From Bacillus sp. EAC (GTDB lineage: Bacteria; Bacillota; Bacilli; Bacillales; Bacillaceae_G): a stretch of DNA of 64,000 nucleotides. Each line of letters starts with the position of its first letter. Positions within the stretch are counted from its first letter, which is position 1. The DNA is taken from positions 575,251 to 639,250 of the forward strand of contig NZ_NCSY01000002.1 of NCBI RefSeq assembly GCF_002156875.1. The letters run 5' to 3'. Below, piece by piece: positions 7,688 through 16,043 of the stretch. The position numbers and the translations under genes are program-made. The notes under the pieces are model-generated. The model saw only the letters and a program-made list of their open reading frames with translations, was not told the origin of the DNA and searched no databases.

Positions 7688-7984
7688 CTATTTAATATCT
7701 GATTTTGAAATTGGAATAAAGTGATCAAATACTCCGATGACTTTTACTTGTTTATTAAGTACTCTTACTTCATACAGTGAAAAGAACTTATAGTTATGTG
7801 TAGTTGTTGCTGAACTTATTAATTTATCTCCAAGTAGATCAAGTCCAAAATCTATATATTTATTTTTAGATTCTTTCTTCAGTTTTTCTTTCGCCCATAC
7901 TACAAATTCTCCTTTTGTTGGATTTGTTTGAGCTGAAATGATTAGAACAACAGCAATGATAACTGCTACGATTAACTTTTTCAT
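7688..7984 (-). CDS. DUF4359 family protein
   Basis: A 98-residue protein with an N-terminal hydrophobic segment ('LIVAVIIAVVLIISAQTNPTK') followed by a short soluble domain ending 'FSLYEVRVLNKQVKVIGVFDHFIPIS'. This pattern (membrane anchor, TNP, WAK/E helix, YEV...GVFxHFIP) matches DUF4359, a small family of unknown function with a single membrane anchor and an extracellular domain. It precedes the yqkK-like gene in the same direction, about 70 bases apart, so the two may be co-transcribed. Confidence 0.75.
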   Translation of the reverse strand: MKKLIVAVIIAVVLIISAQTNPTKGEFVVWAKEKLKKESKNKYIDFGLDLLGDKLISSATTTHNYKFFSLYEVRVLNKQVKVIGVFDHFIPISKSDIK

Positions 7985-8098
7985 ATTACCCCTACCTATC
8001 CCAAAGTATTACTTACTATCATAATAGAAAATTCCTTTTTGACCAAATATTTTTAACAAATCGGTGTTTTCGTATAGCTAATAATCATGGGAGTTTCG

Positions 8099-8224
8099 TT
8101 GATTTCCACTTCAGGATACTCGCTTTCCGTGGGGCAGGCGATGAGCCTCCTCGTCGCATTCGCTTCTGCGGGGTCTCACCTGTCCTTCTACTCCCACAGG
8201 AGTCTCGCACCTTTCGTTTCAATC
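8099..8224 (+). repeat. Intact ~126 bp intergenic hairpin repeat, tandem copy A
   Basis: A conspicuously GC-richer element in AT-rich DNA. It starts TTGATTTCC and ends TTTCAATCA; the arms are imperfect inverted repeats (CCGTGGGG on the left against CTCCCACAGG on the right). The centre has a second hairpin, GCGATGAG against CTCGTCGC. No reading frame. Copy B is 100 bp downstream. Confidence 0.85.
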
Positions 8225-8324
8225 ATTTTCATTTTTTTAGTTTAATTAAACAAAAACTTTTTAAAGAATATCTTGAAAAATTTCATATGGAAATATAGTT
8301 TCTTTCTAATTTGTTGGTAATTTC

Positions 8325-8451
8325 GTAGATTTCCACTTCAGGATACTCGATTTCAGTGGGGAAGGCGATGAGCCTCCTCGTCGCATTCGCGTCTGTGGGG
8401 TCTCACCTTCCAGCTACTCCCACAGGAGTCTCGCACCTTCCGTTTCAATCA
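8325..8451 (+). repeat. Intact ~127 bp intergenic hairpin repeat, tandem copy B
   Basis: Very similar to the copy at 8099-8224 in the same orientation, including flanks TTTCGT before and TTTTCATTTTTT after, which suggests tandem duplication including short flanks. Together the two copies fill most of the 570-bp gene-free gap 7985-8554; nothing else was seen there. Confidence 0.85.
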
Positions 8452-8554
8452 TTTTCATTTTTTACAGTTTGAATAAAGAAAACCTTTTTACGATTTATCA
8501 TTGATGATCAAAACAATAAATCTTATTTTTAAATTTTTCTTTATTTGTTAAACA

Positions 8555-9319
8555 TTAGTCTTTTACTTTTTCAGATACTTTTTTACCACATGTAGCACAA
8601 GTAGCCGAATATATTTTACTTTCATTAGATTCTTCACTTTTTACTTCATTGATTAACTCGATATGTTTCTGTCGTATTTCAGGATCTAGAATATTTTTTC
8701 CATTTAATTTATTGAACATCATTAAGATTTCTTCATCAGTAAATGAATTAAGTTGAGGTTGTAGTTTTAAGACATTCAGCTTCCTGTTAATGTAGTCGGT
8801 TAACTCTGTATCATACACAATTAGATCATTTGAATGAATTTTTCTTAATTCTTCATTCACTTTAAAAATACATCTTCTAGAAAAAGACACAATCGAAATA
8901 TAACTAGATAAATCAACATTATCTAGCAATGCATTGATTGCTTTTATATGGCCAAAATTTTGATGAAATGGATTCATCATTTTAAATTTACCATTAACAT
9001 TCCAAGTGCTTCTTTTTCGATCGCCATATATCGTTCCTTGATAATTCTTCGTTTCTATGACAAAGATTCCTAAATGCGTGAATACAACATGATCTATTTG
9101 CGAATAACCAGATTTTGATTTTGGATTTCCTATAAGGAGATCACTAATATATTTGTATTTTTTATTAAGCTGGTCTAGTTGAATATTAATTTTATATTCT
9201 CCCAATTCACCTATCCTTGTAGGTTGAATCTTGTTTTTAGTCTCTCTACTTACTTTCTTTTCTTGTGTATTTTTCACATTATTTTTCCCAGTAAATATGC
9301 CGATTAATTTTGAAAACAT
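8555..9319 (-). CDS. NERD domain protein
   Basis: A 254-residue protein. Residues ~45-160 form a NERD (nuclease-related) domain: 'GELGEYKINIQL' at the start and the core 'SQIDHVVFTHLGIFVIETKNY', where the Asp and ExK residues match the PD-(D/E)xK-like active site. A C-terminal CATCG could be half of a zinc ribbon, but the protein ends 10 residues later, so the usual second Cys/His pair is missing; a 3' truncation is possible. NERD proteins are suspected DNA-processing enzymes, mostly uncharacterised. GAGGAG before ATG 9319 selects this start over 9349. Monocistronic. Confidence 0.85.
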   Translation of the reverse strand: MFSKLIGIFTGKNNVKNTQEKKVSRETKNKIQPTRIGELGEYKINIQLDQLNKKYKYISDLLIGNPKSKSGYSQIDHVVFTHLGIFVIETKNYQGTIYGDRKRSTWNVNGKFKMMNPFHQNFGHIKAINALLDNVDLSSYISIVSFSRRCIFKVNEELRKIHSNDLIVYDTELTDYINRKLNVLKLQPQLNSFTDEEILMMFNKLNGKNILDPEIRQKHIELINEVKSEESNESKIYSATCATCGKKVSEKVKD

Positions 9320-9503
9320 TATTGTAAACTCCTCAATTTTTATAAACATTTCTAAAGCCCATTAGTTCTATCGACCATTTTCATTTTTATTTAATAATAA
9401 GAGTACTTTAAATTCCTATTTATCTCTATTTACTATTTCACCTTTTCACTGTACTATTATGGATAATTTATATAATTCAAAAAATTAAAAGGAGTTTTCT
9501 CTT

Positions 9504-10295
9504 ATGATTAAAGGAATTATTTTTGATTTGGATGATACTTTGCTTTGGGATCAGAAAAGTGTGGAGGTTGCATTTGCGAACACATGTAAATTGGCTGAAG
9601 AGAAGTATGGTATTAATCCAGATGCGTTTGAAGAAGCAGTTCGGGATGCAGCAAGGCAACTATACTCTTCATATGATACATATGAATTTACTAAATTAAT
9701 TGGAATTAATCCGTTTGAAGGACTTTGGGGGAATTTTTTAGAAGATCATGATGAATTCCCTAAAATGAGAGAAAACTCCTCTACTTATCGAAAAAATGCA
9801 TGGACTTTAGGTTTAAAAGCTTTCGGAATTGATGATCCTGAATTTGGCCATGTATTAGCAGAAAGATTCCCTGAAGAACGAAAAGGTAACCCATTTGTAT
9901 ATGAAGAGACATTCCACGTTTTAGATGCATTAAATGGAAACTTTCAGCTCCTTTTACTAACTAATGGTTCGCCTGATTTACAGCATACAAAGCTTTCCAT
10001 TACACCTGAAATTAAAGAATACTTTGATCAAATACTGATCTCTGGAGATTTTGGAAAAGGTAAACCAGACCCAACTATTTTTGAACATGCTTTATCTTTA
10101 ATGAACCTAACAAAAGATGAAGTCCTAATGGTTGGCGACAATTTAATGACAGATATACTTGGCTCAAACAAAATAGGAATGAAAAATGTCTGGATTAATC
10201 GACATAATAAGGAAAGAAACGAAGTAATTCCTACATTTGAAATTAGTCATTTAGAGGAATTATTAGGGATAATTTCTACCATTAATGCAGAATAA
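9504..10295 (+). CDS. HAD-superfamily hydrolase
   Basis: A 263-residue cytosolic phosphatase-type HAD protein. Motif I is FDLDDT (7-12; nucleophile Asp8, acid Asp10), motif II is 'LLLLTNGS', motif III is the Lys in 'GKGKPDP', and motif IV is 'VGDNLMTDILG'. A helical cap is inserted after motif I (residues ~15-115), as in subfamily I. The overall pattern resembles Bacillus YsaA-like HADs; the physiological phosphate ester is not known from sequence. AAAAGGAG lies 9 bases before the ATG. The terminator downstream is shared with a small convergent gene. Confidence 0.88.
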   Translation: MIKGIIFDLDDTLLWDQKSVEVAFANTCKLAEEKYGINPDAFEEAVRDAARQLYSSYDTYEFTKLIGINPFEGLWGNFLEDHDEFPKMRENSSTYRKNAWTLGLKAFGIDDPEFGHVLAERFPEERKGNPFVYEETFHVLDALNGNFQLLLLTNGSPDLQHTKLSITPEIKEYFDQILISGDFGKGKPDPTIFEHALSLMNLTKDEVLMVGDNLMTDILGSNKIGMKNVWINRHNKERNEVIPTFEISHLEELLGIISTINAE

Positions 10296-10311
10296 ATCTA
10301 ATGAAACAAAT

Positions 10312-10342
10312 AAAGTACTCTCTAATTTAGAGAGTACTTTTT
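10312..10342. terminator. Bidirectional terminator, 12-bp stem
   Basis: AGTACTCTCTAA pairs with TTAGAGAGTACT, flanked by A and T runs; it separates the HAD gene from the small convergent gene at 10353. Confidence 0.85.
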
Positions 10343-10352
10343 ACTTTTAAAA

Positions 10353-10484
10353 TTAATCCTCTAACCATTTAAGGATTTCATCAATACCTATCGCTTCTTC
10401 AATTTCCGGTAATTGGGTAATAAAATTTAATTCGGCCTCGCTTTTAACCACTTCATTACTTTCGTTTGGGTCATTAACATTCAT
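10353..10484 (-). CDS. 43-residue acidic small protein
   Basis: A 43-codon frame with ATG at 10484 preceded by GAGGTG at a normal distance, and followed 10 bases after its stop by a bidirectional terminator, so it has the signals of a real gene. The product is acidic and amphipathic: an Asn/Glu-rich start (MNVNDPNESNEVV) and a helical end (LPEIEEAIGIDEILKWLED). No cysteine, signal or membrane segment. I do not recognise it. The Leu/Ile/Trp pattern in the last 20 residues looks like a protein-binding helix (inference). Confidence 0.6.
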   Translation of the reverse strand: MNVNDPNESNEVVKSEAELNFITQLPEIEEAIGIDEILKWLED

Positions 10485-10499
10485 TGAGTACACCTCATT

Positions 10500-10836
10500 T
10501 TAAAATTTTATTTTAATTTTTGTATTATTAACAATCTGAACTAATACCATACAATATCCATTTTATTAACTAAATACTCAACAAATTCTAACGGAAATAA
10601 TTTCTTTTATTACTATTTCGGAGTACAGAATGAAATTCCCTTTTTTTAACTAAAATTCGAAAAAAAATATGACTATTACTTTGTTGCTTTTTAAGATAAA
10701 TGTCAGTTGATTTCCATTCCTGGATTCACACTTCATTCAACTTCTTTAATGGCACATATGATTAATGAAAATCTAACAGTATTCACATCTTTTACGTGAT
10801 AAAATATGGGTACAACCCAATAAAGGAGATGGCAAA
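10500..10836. other. Gene-free AT-rich gap
   Basis: No gene seen in about 340 bases. A short block at 10707-10730 (TTGATTTCCATTCCTGGATT) resembles the first 20 bases of the intergenic repeat and may be a very decayed copy. The promoter of the downstream signal peptidase gene should lie near its right end. Confidence 0.4.
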
Positions 10837-11373
10837 TTGAAACCTAAACAAAAAGTTACTGTGTGGAGTCTAATAAAACTTGCCGCATACTCATTTACAC
10901 TCGCATTTATTGTGAAAATATTCGTTTTTTCACCATTTGTAGTTGAAGGCGCATCGATGCAACCTACATTACATACAAACGATTATTTATTTGTCAATAA
11001 AGCGGCGATTCATATATCAAACATAAATACTGGAGACGTTATTATTATCAAAAAAGTAAATGATCCAAAATATTATGTAAAACGTGTTGTTGGTTTATCT
11101 GGAGATCACGTTTCAATCATTGATGGCGTTTTAAATGTGAACGGAAAACCGATCAAAGAAGAATATTTAAATTCAAAACTCAAACAAGAATACAAGCAAT
11201 ATTTACAATTTAAGCAAGTAACAGTTCCTAAACATTCTTATTTTGTGATGGGCGACAATCGATTAAATAGTAAAGATAGTCGAAACGGCTTGGATTATAT
11301 TAAACAATCTGAAATTGTAGGAAAAGCAGAAATGATATATTTCCCTTTTAATCGTTTAAAACTTATCCATTAA
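10837..11373 (+). CDS. Type I signal peptidase (SipS-like)
   Basis: A 178-residue membrane serine protease that cleaves Sec and Tat signal peptides on the outer face of the membrane. One N-terminal membrane segment (about 11-33) is followed by the catalytic Ser40 in GASMQPTL and Lys82 in 'YYVKRVVGLSGD', and the conserved end box 'MGDNRLNSKDSR'. The size and single anchor are those of Gram-positive Sip proteins; which Sip paralogue it is cannot be told. The start codon is TTG, with AAAGGAGA at the right distance. Monocistronic, own terminator. Confidence 0.93.
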   Translation: MKPKQKVTVWSLIKLAAYSFTLAFIVKIFVFSPFVVEGASMQPTLHTNDYLFVNKAAIHISNINTGDVIIIKKVNDPKYYVKRVVGLSGDHVSIIDGVLNVNGKPIKEEYLNSKLKQEYKQYLQFKQVTVPKHSYFVMGDNRLNSKDSRNGLDYIKQSEIVGKAEMIYFPFNRLKLIH

Positions 11374-11411
11374 TTATTAATCATAAAAAAACTTAACTAT
11401 CGCTAGTGAAT

Positions 11412-11447
11412 AAAAAAAGGACTGCAATGCAGTCTTTTAATTTTTTT
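11412..11447 (+). terminator. Terminator after signal peptidase
   Basis: GACTGCA/TGCAGTC stem flanked by A and T runs, then TTTTTTT. Confidence 0.7.
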
Positions 11448-11516
11448 ATGGGAAGGAATTACTTTCGCACAAGTGAATATTATGGTTAATAAATCCATTT
11501 AGGGGATGTGTATAAA

Positions 11517-11708
11517 ATGTTGCTAGTACAAATTTTAGTGATCGTAGGTATTATTAGTCTTTGCATTGCTGGAATTCAGTACAAAGGGTATTTACTATCA
11601 TTATCTTCTAAGGGCAACAATCATAAAATCATCCAAAAACAATATCGTTGGACCACACTTTTTAGCCTCTTATGTTTTGCCATTTCTGCTTATGTATTTT
11701 TTTCTTAA
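11517..11708 (+). CDS. Small two-segment membrane protein
   Basis: A 63-residue protein with two hydrophobic segments (residues 2-22 and ~46-62) joined by a Lys/Asn/Gln-rich loop, likely a small integral membrane hairpin. No family recognised. AGGGG at 11501-11505 fits the ATG at 11517 better than the in-frame GTG at 11508. It has its own terminator. Confidence 0.6.
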   Translation: MLLVQILVIVGIISLCIAGIQYKGYLLSLSSKGNNHKIIQKQYRWTTLFSLLCFAISAYVFFS

Positions 11709-11732
11709 AGTCTGAGTTAACTTATATAACTA

Positions 11733-11771
11733 AAAAAAAGCTTACGAATCCTAGATATCGTAAGTTTTTTG
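11733..11771. terminator. Bidirectional terminator
   Basis: CTTACGA (11741-11747) pairs with TCGTAAG (11758-11764), with an A run on the left and a T run on the right, between convergent genes. Confidence 0.8.
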
Positions 11772-11785
11772 TTTAGTCGATTCTT

Positions 11786-12457
11786 TTAACTAATATGTAT
11801 ATCCGTACCAAATTGAATTAGTTTCAGCTTCTTAGCGATCGATTGTGAAGAAAAATTATCGAATGATGTACTGTATAATGCAATTCGATTTTGATTTTGA
11901 ATTTCAATTGCCCATGCATTCGTAACTTCAATTCCATATTCTTTTCCTCGGAAATCTTCTAAAGTATACAAGCTTGCCTCCGCTGCTTTTTCAGTTTGTC
12001 TAGCACTACAGCAAATCGAAACAGCCTGATTATTTTCAATGATTGCATAACACGGTGATTTTTCCTCAAGTTCTTTAAACGTATATGGAAAATGTGGTAA
12101 TAGAAACTCTTTGTTTTCATTCGTTATCTTTATTGCCTTCGATTTCCGATCTTTCACATCAGGAAAAACATATGCAGGTCCAAACCAAATATTTGTTATA
12201 GGTTGATCTTTACTTAAAATATTTATGATTTCAGCGATGGGGATACTCTGTTCAGTATTAAATACTCTTTCGATCTTATTGATAAACTCTTCTCCAAGAC
12301 TATTACTATATTTAACAATGTTACCACGCTTTGTACAACCTAAATAAAATTTAGGCGCTACATCAAATGGTTGCTCATTTATGAAAGTAATTCTGCCCAT
12401 ATCATCATTCATAAACAAGACTGTAGCATGTAGCTTTATAAGCTCCAACTCTGTCAT
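11786..12457 (-). CDS. GNAT-family N-acetyltransferase
   Basis: A 223-residue protein whose C-terminal half has a GNAT layout: 'CYAIIENNQAVSICCSARQ' (beta4), 'EASLYTLEDFRGKEYGIEVTNAWA' (beta4-helix3 region where acetyl-CoA would bind, with RGKEYG in place of the usual Q/RxxGxG/A) and 'RIALYSTSFDNFSSQSIAKKLKL' (helix 4, akin to NxxSxxxxxKLGF). The N-terminal ~100 residues are less typical. Substrate unknown. AGGAGG lies ten bases before ATG 12457; a TTG codon directly precedes it. Confidence 0.72.
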   Translation of the reverse strand: MTELELIKLHATVLFMNDDMGRITFINEQPFDVAPKFYLGCTKRGNIVKYSNSLGEEFINKIERVFNTEQSIPIAEIINILSKDQPITNIWFGPAYVFPDVKDRKSKAIKITNENKEFLLPHFPYTFKELEEKSPCYAIIENNQAVSICCSARQTEKAAEASLYTLEDFRGKEYGIEVTNAWAIEIQNQNRIALYSTSFDNFSSQSIAKKLKLIQFGTDIHIS

Positions 12458-12754
12458 CAAATAGCATTCCTCCTATGTTAAATTCCCACAAAATTACCTA
12501 ATTCATAAAAATCCATTTACTATTGATAGATAGAAGACAACTGAATGAATGCGAATTACTAAAGATAAGCTAATCAACAATCTAGCTTTCTCTTACAATA
12601 TTTCGTTTAAATGTAAATATTTCCTTCTTCAACTCAAATAGGAATAGATTAATTAGAATACTTTCCGCACTAATTTTAATGTTTGTAGGAATACCAAAAA
12701 TTGTATAATAATAAATACATACAAATAAAATACGATAAGCCGAGGAGTAAAAAA

Positions 12755-13141
12755 ATGGAAATTAAAAGATCAAATCCTGAAAATGTAGCACCGCCAGTAG
12801 GTCAATACCATCACGTTACAGTTATTCCGAGAGATGCTGAATTAATCGTTTTATCTGGACAAATAGGCAGCGATAAAAATGGCTTTTTACCTAAAGATAT
12901 TGAAAGCCAATTTGTGAATGCACTTGAGAATATAAAAGCAATTCTCGAAAGTGAAGGCGTAGAATTAAATAATATTTTTAAAATTAATTTCTGGTTGGCA
13001 GAAAACATTGATCGTAAAGTATTTTTAGAGAAGTGGAGTGAATTCCATAAAGGAAATCCACCAGCTACAACATATGCATATGTTTCTGCATTAGCAAACC
13101 CTGATATAAAAATTGAAATTGAGGCGTGGGCCGCTCGATAA
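12755..13141 (+). CDS. RidA family protein (YjgF/YER057c/UK114)
   Basis: A 128-residue RidA-fold protein. Family marks are 'IVLSGQIGSDKNG', 'QFVNALENIKAILESEGVELNNIFKINFWL' and the C-terminal 'PPATTYAYVSALANPDIKIEIEAWA'. RidA proteins form trimers that hydrolyse reactive enamine/imine intermediates such as 2-aminoacrylate. The conserved Arg that anchors the substrate carboxylate in true RidA (usually in 'PARs/xxV') is replaced by Thr in PATTYAYV, so it may belong to a non-deaminase subgroup. GAGGAG seven bases before ATG 12755 selects this start. Confidence 0.85.
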   Translation: MEIKRSNPENVAPPVGQYHHVTVIPRDAELIVLSGQIGSDKNGFLPKDIESQFVNALENIKAILESEGVELNNIFKINFWLAENIDRKVFLEKWSEFHKGNPPATTYAYVSALANPDIKIEIEAWAAR

Positions 13142-13174
13142 CAAATAATTAATTTTTTTCTAAAATTTAAACAC

Positions 13175-13204
13175 AAAAAAAGGGCTGCTTACAGCCCTTC
13201 TTTA
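13175..13204. terminator. Bidirectional terminator
   Basis: AGGGCTG/CAGCCCT stem (13181-13187 with 13192-13198) between A and T runs; serves the RidA gene and the convergent membrane protein gene. Confidence 0.85.
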
Positions 13205-13223
13205 CTTCAACTAGCACAATGTG

Positions 13224-13526
13224 TTAGTTCATTATGTAACTCACTATAGGTAGTAATACTAACAGTAAGATTGAACAAGATACAAGTATGCTTGAAACTC
13301 TTTTAGGGATTTTTGCTTTCCCCTTTCCTGCATACCAACCACTATATTGCAATTTGTTTCGATACAAAACAAATAACAAAACGAAAATTGCAGTAAATCC
13401 CATCCACTCGTAACCATCCGTGTTTACGTTTAGTGCCCCGTATAGATTTGATAGAATCACACCAAATATGCTTCCTAGAAAGAAAAAAATTAAAATAATT
13501 CTTATTAATTCCAGTATTACCTTCAT
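13224..13526 (-). CDS. Small three-segment membrane protein
   Basis: A 100-residue protein with three hydrophobic segments (about 8-30, 42-56 and 80-99) and a basic loop ('YAGKGKAKIPKRV') between the second and third, which predicts a cytoplasmic loop. TTAGGAGGGAG precedes the ATG. No family recognised. It follows the 13562 gene in the same direction, about 35 bases downstream, so the two are likely one operon. Confidence 0.6.
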   Translation of the reverse strand: MKVILELIRIILIFFFLGSIFGVILSNLYGALNVNTDGYEWMGFTAIFVLLFVLYRNKLQYSGWYAGKGKAKIPKRVSSILVSCSILLLVLLPIVSYIMN

Positions 13527-13561
13527 TTACTCCCTCCTAAAATCGCAAATTAATTTTTAAA

Positions 13562-13918
13562 TTAACTAGTATGTGTCTCGTACTTAATTACTTCTCCATT
13601 ATCATCCAACTCAATGACGAGTAATTCAATATCAATGCCAGGAAATCCTTTTTCAGGACCAAGATAATAAATGATCGTATTTACAGTCTTAGAACTAGCT
13701 TGTTCAGTTGGTGCCCCTAAAAGCTTAATCACTTCGGCTTTACTCTTACCAACTAGATTATATTCACTTAATAAGTCATCAACAATATTAACTCTATTAC
13801 TTGGATCTTCCATCCATTTTTCACGACTAAAGTTTGCTTGGTACTTATTAACTCCTATCCAGCAAAGAAAAATCACCAACATACTAATAAAAATAATCCG
13901 AACGTATTTCTTCCCCAT
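13562..13918 (-). CDS. Membrane-anchored BamE-like (SmpA/OmlA-type) domain protein
   Basis: A 118-residue protein with one N-terminal membrane segment (about 5-22) and an extracytoplasmic domain. 'YNLVGKSKAEVIKLLGAPTEQ' is the helix-turn-Gly-x-P element that opens BamE-like folds, followed by strands such as 'NTIIYYLGPEKG' and 'ELLVIELDDNGEVIKYE'. In Firmicutes such domains are attached to the cell surface and their roles are unknown. A GGGGG run eight bases before ATG 13918 chooses this start over 13942. Probably co-transcribed with the next membrane protein. Confidence 0.65.
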   Translation of the reverse strand: MGKKYVRIIFISMLVIFLCWIGVNKYQANFSREKWMEDPSNRVNIVDDLLSEYNLVGKSKAEVIKLLGAPTEQASSKTVNTIIYYLGPEKGFPGIDIELLVIELDDNGEVIKYETHTS

Positions 13919-14104
13919 GTTTTCCCCCAGATGTCGTTTCAAATGATTATATCATTTAAATTTAATTTACTCTTCAACGATTCTTGCTTTGACTACTAAA
14001 AAATGTTTCACTTTCTTTTCTACATTCTTTCTCAGAATGACATTTTTATAGTATGAGCTTCATAAGGTTAAATGACCAAATCATAGAAATGGTAGAGGTG
14101 ACTT

Positions 14105-15094
14105 ATGAAAGCAATTATCTGTACTAAATACGGTGCACCGGATGTGCTTCAACTAAGAGAGGTTGAAAAACCTTCTATTAAGGATAATGAAGTATTAATA
14201 AAGATATATGCTACAACGGTAACTTCAGGAGATACAAAACTTCGGAAGTTCGATTTCCCTTTCATGTATTGGCTCCCCTCTCGCATTATGTTTGGTTTCA
14301 GAAAACCTAAAAAAACGATTCCAGGAAGTGAGCTAGCGGGGGAAATTGAATCGGTCGGGAAAGATGTAAAACTATTTAAGGAAGGTGATCATGTATTTGG
14401 CTATAGTGGATTTGGTTTCGGAGCGAATGCCGAATACATTAGTCTGCACGAAGAAAGTGCACTGGCAATAAAACCAGCGAACATGACTTTTGAGGAAGCT
14501 TCCACTGTTCCTATTGGAGCATTAACCGCATTGTTTTTCCTTCGAAAAGCAAATATTCAGAGTGGACAAAAGGTTCTTATTTATGGAGCTTCTGGTAGTG
14601 TAGGTACGTTTGCGGTACAGCTTGCCAAGTACTTTGGAGCAGAAGTTACTGGGGTATGCAGTTCCAACAATTTGGAATTGGTAGCATCTTTAGGTGCTGA
14701 TAAGGTGATTGATTATACAAAAGCAGATTTTACTAAACGAGATGAATCATATGATATTATTTTTGATACAGTAGGAAAAAGTTCCTTTTCAGGTAGTAAA
14801 AGGTCATTAAAAGAAAATGGTGTTTATCTTTTATGTGCAGTCTGGCAGATGTCGGTTTATGCTCGGGGCTTATGGACTTCAATGACAAGTAGCAAAAAAG
14901 TCATACCTGGGATTGCAGTCCCAACTTCAGAGAATTTAATTTTCGTAAAAGATCTTATCGAGGCAGGAAAGCTAAAATCGATCATAGATAAACGTTACCA
15001 TCTGGAAGAAATTGCAGATGCTCATTCCTATGTTGAAAAAGGACACAAAAAAGGAAATGTAGTCATAACCTTAGACCCTCTTCATAAAACGTAA
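14105..15094 (+). CDS. Quinone oxidoreductase-like MDR dehydrogenase
   Basis: A 329-residue medium-chain dehydrogenase/reductase. The N-terminal GroES-like domain begins '[17 protein letters not shown]' and has '[16 protein letters not shown]'; the Rossmann half has '[21 protein letters not shown]' and '[14 protein letters not shown]'. The Cys/His ligands of zinc-dependent alcohol dehydrogenases are absent, so it belongs with the zinc-free NADPH:quinone reductase-like enzymes. The natural substrate cannot be named. AGAGGTGA before the ATG; monocistronic with a strong terminator. Confidence 0.88.
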   Translation: MKAIICTKYGAPDVLQLREVEKPSIKDNEVLIKIYATTVTSGDTKLRKFDFPFMYWLPSRIMFGFRKPKKTIPGSELAGEIESVGKDVKLFKEGDHVFGYSGFGFGANAEYISLHEESALAIKPANMTFEEASTVPIGALTALFFLRKANIQSGQKVLIYGASGSVGTFAVQLAKYFGAEVTGVCSSNNLELVASLGADKVIDYTKADFTKRDESYDIIFDTVGKSSFSGSKRSLKENGVYLLCAVWQMSVYARGLWTSMTSSKKVIPGIAVPTSENLIFVKDLIEAGKLKSIIDKRYHLEEIADAHSYVEKGHKKGNVVITLDPLHKT

Positions 15095-15150
15095 TAACTG
15101 ATTAAATTAAATAAAATGCAACGATAGTCTCCTTATCATAGGTACATTTT

Positions 15151-15187
15151 ATAGTCCTCTATTTATAAAATAGAGGACTATTTTTAT
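15151..15187. terminator. Bidirectional terminator, 14-bp stem
   Basis: ATAGTCCTCTATTT (15151-15164) pairs with AAATAGAGGACTAT (15168-15181), then TTTT; between convergent genes. Confidence 0.88.
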
Positions 15188-15213
15188 GTTTATAAAATTA
15201 AATCATGTCAAGG

Positions 15214-15669
15214 TTAAATAGAAACGGCAGGTAAAGTATTTCCTGTTTCAAGTAAACTTTTCAAGTTACTTAGAATTGCCGGCCAACCATTATTTAATCC
15301 CTCAAAAGTACCCTCTTTATCAACGAAGTCTGTTGGCTCCAGGTTTTCATGCTTTAGCGTTAATTTTACGGTTGAATCCATCGAAATCAATTCAAATGTA
15401 ACCTGTGATGGTTCCTCACGATTCGTTGTATCGTGAATGTGATTCCATGTAAATGAAAGCAAACGATATGGCTCACACTTTAGAATCTTTCCGTGATCAG
15501 TGACCTCACCATTACGTGAATACTCAACAGTTGAACCTTCTTGCCAATCAGATTGAATTTTAGTTCCAAAAAAGTATTTTTCAGTAAAGCTGCTGCTTGT
15601 TAAAGCTTCCCAAAGTTTCTCTGGTGTGGTTGAAATGTAAGTAACATAAACGAATGTCGGTTTACTCAT
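15214..15669 (-). CDS. AHSA1/SRPBCC domain protein
   Basis: A 151-residue START-like protein of the activator-of-Hsp90-ATPase homologue (AHSA1) type: 'FVYVTYISTTPEKLWEALTSSSFTEKYFFG' at the start, 'VTDHGKILKCEPYRLLSFTW' in the middle and 'GWPAILSNLKSLLETG' at the end. These bacterial proteins are often encoded with an ArsR regulator, as here: its ATG overlaps the arsR stop (ATGA). Ligand unknown. A GAGGAACGG sits ahead of the start inside the regulator gene. Confidence 0.87.
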   Translation of the reverse strand: MSKPTFVYVTYISTTPEKLWEALTSSSFTEKYFFGTKIQSDWQEGSTVEYSRNGEVTDHGKILKCEPYRLLSFTWNHIHDTTNREEPSQVTFELISMDSTVKLTLKHENLEPTDFVDKEGTFEGLNNGWPAILSNLKSLLETGNTLPAVSI

Positions 15670-16001
15670 TTTTTCCGTTCCTCCTCAAGATTATTTTTTA
15701 GTTCATTCAATGATTCCATACGATGGTGATCATATTTGCTGATCCATCGATGATAAACTTCGCTAATTGGAATGGGATTAAGGTAATGTAGTTTCTCACG
15801 CCCTTTCCATTCCACAACAACAAGATTTGCCTCTTCTAGTATTACAAGATGTTTCGTTACTGCTTGTCTAGTCATATCAAGATGTTTACAAAGTTCACTT
15901 AATGTTTGTCCGTTGTTTATGTAAAGTAGGTCAAGTAGTTTTCTGCGATTTGAATCGGCAAGAGCCTTAAAAATCTTATCGATTTGTTCCAACCTCCTCA
16001 T
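15666..16001 (-). CDS. ArsR-family transcriptional regulator
   Basis: A ~111-residue winged-helix repressor: 'IFKALADSNRRKLLDLLY', recognition helix 'LDMTRQAVTKHLVILEEANLV' and wing 'VVVEWKGREKLHYLNP'. No cysteine metal-binding box is seen, so it is of the metal-independent type usually paired with AHSA1 proteins. The upstream promoter puts its -10 box at 16014-16009, so transcription should begin near 16002. Frames extending to TTG 16019 or ATG 16010 would start inside the promoter. ATG 16001 would be nearly leaderless; a TTG nine bases later (15992) is directly preceded by AGGAGG, too close for normal use. Start therefore uncertain. Confidence 0.85.
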   Translation of the reverse strand: MRRLEQIDKIFKALADSNRRKLLDLLYINNGQTLSELCKHLDMTRQAVTKHLVILEEANLVVVEWKGREKLHYLNPIPISEVYHRWISKYDHHRMESLNELKNNLEEERKK

Positions 16002-16008
16002 TGTTTCC

Positions 16009-16038
16009 ATTATAAGCAACTAAATAGTTGCATGTCAA
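16009..16038 (-). promoter_or_regulatory. Consensus promoter with a palindromic operator in the spacer
   Basis: Minus-strand TTGACA (16038-16033), 18-bp spacer, TATAAT (16014-16009). The spacer is filled by GCAACTATTTAGTTGC (16031-16016), two 7-bp inverted arms around 2 bases. A repressor bound here would block RNA polymerase, as expected for autoregulation by the ArsR protein encoded just downstream. Confidence 0.88.
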
Positions 16039-16043
16039 ATTTA

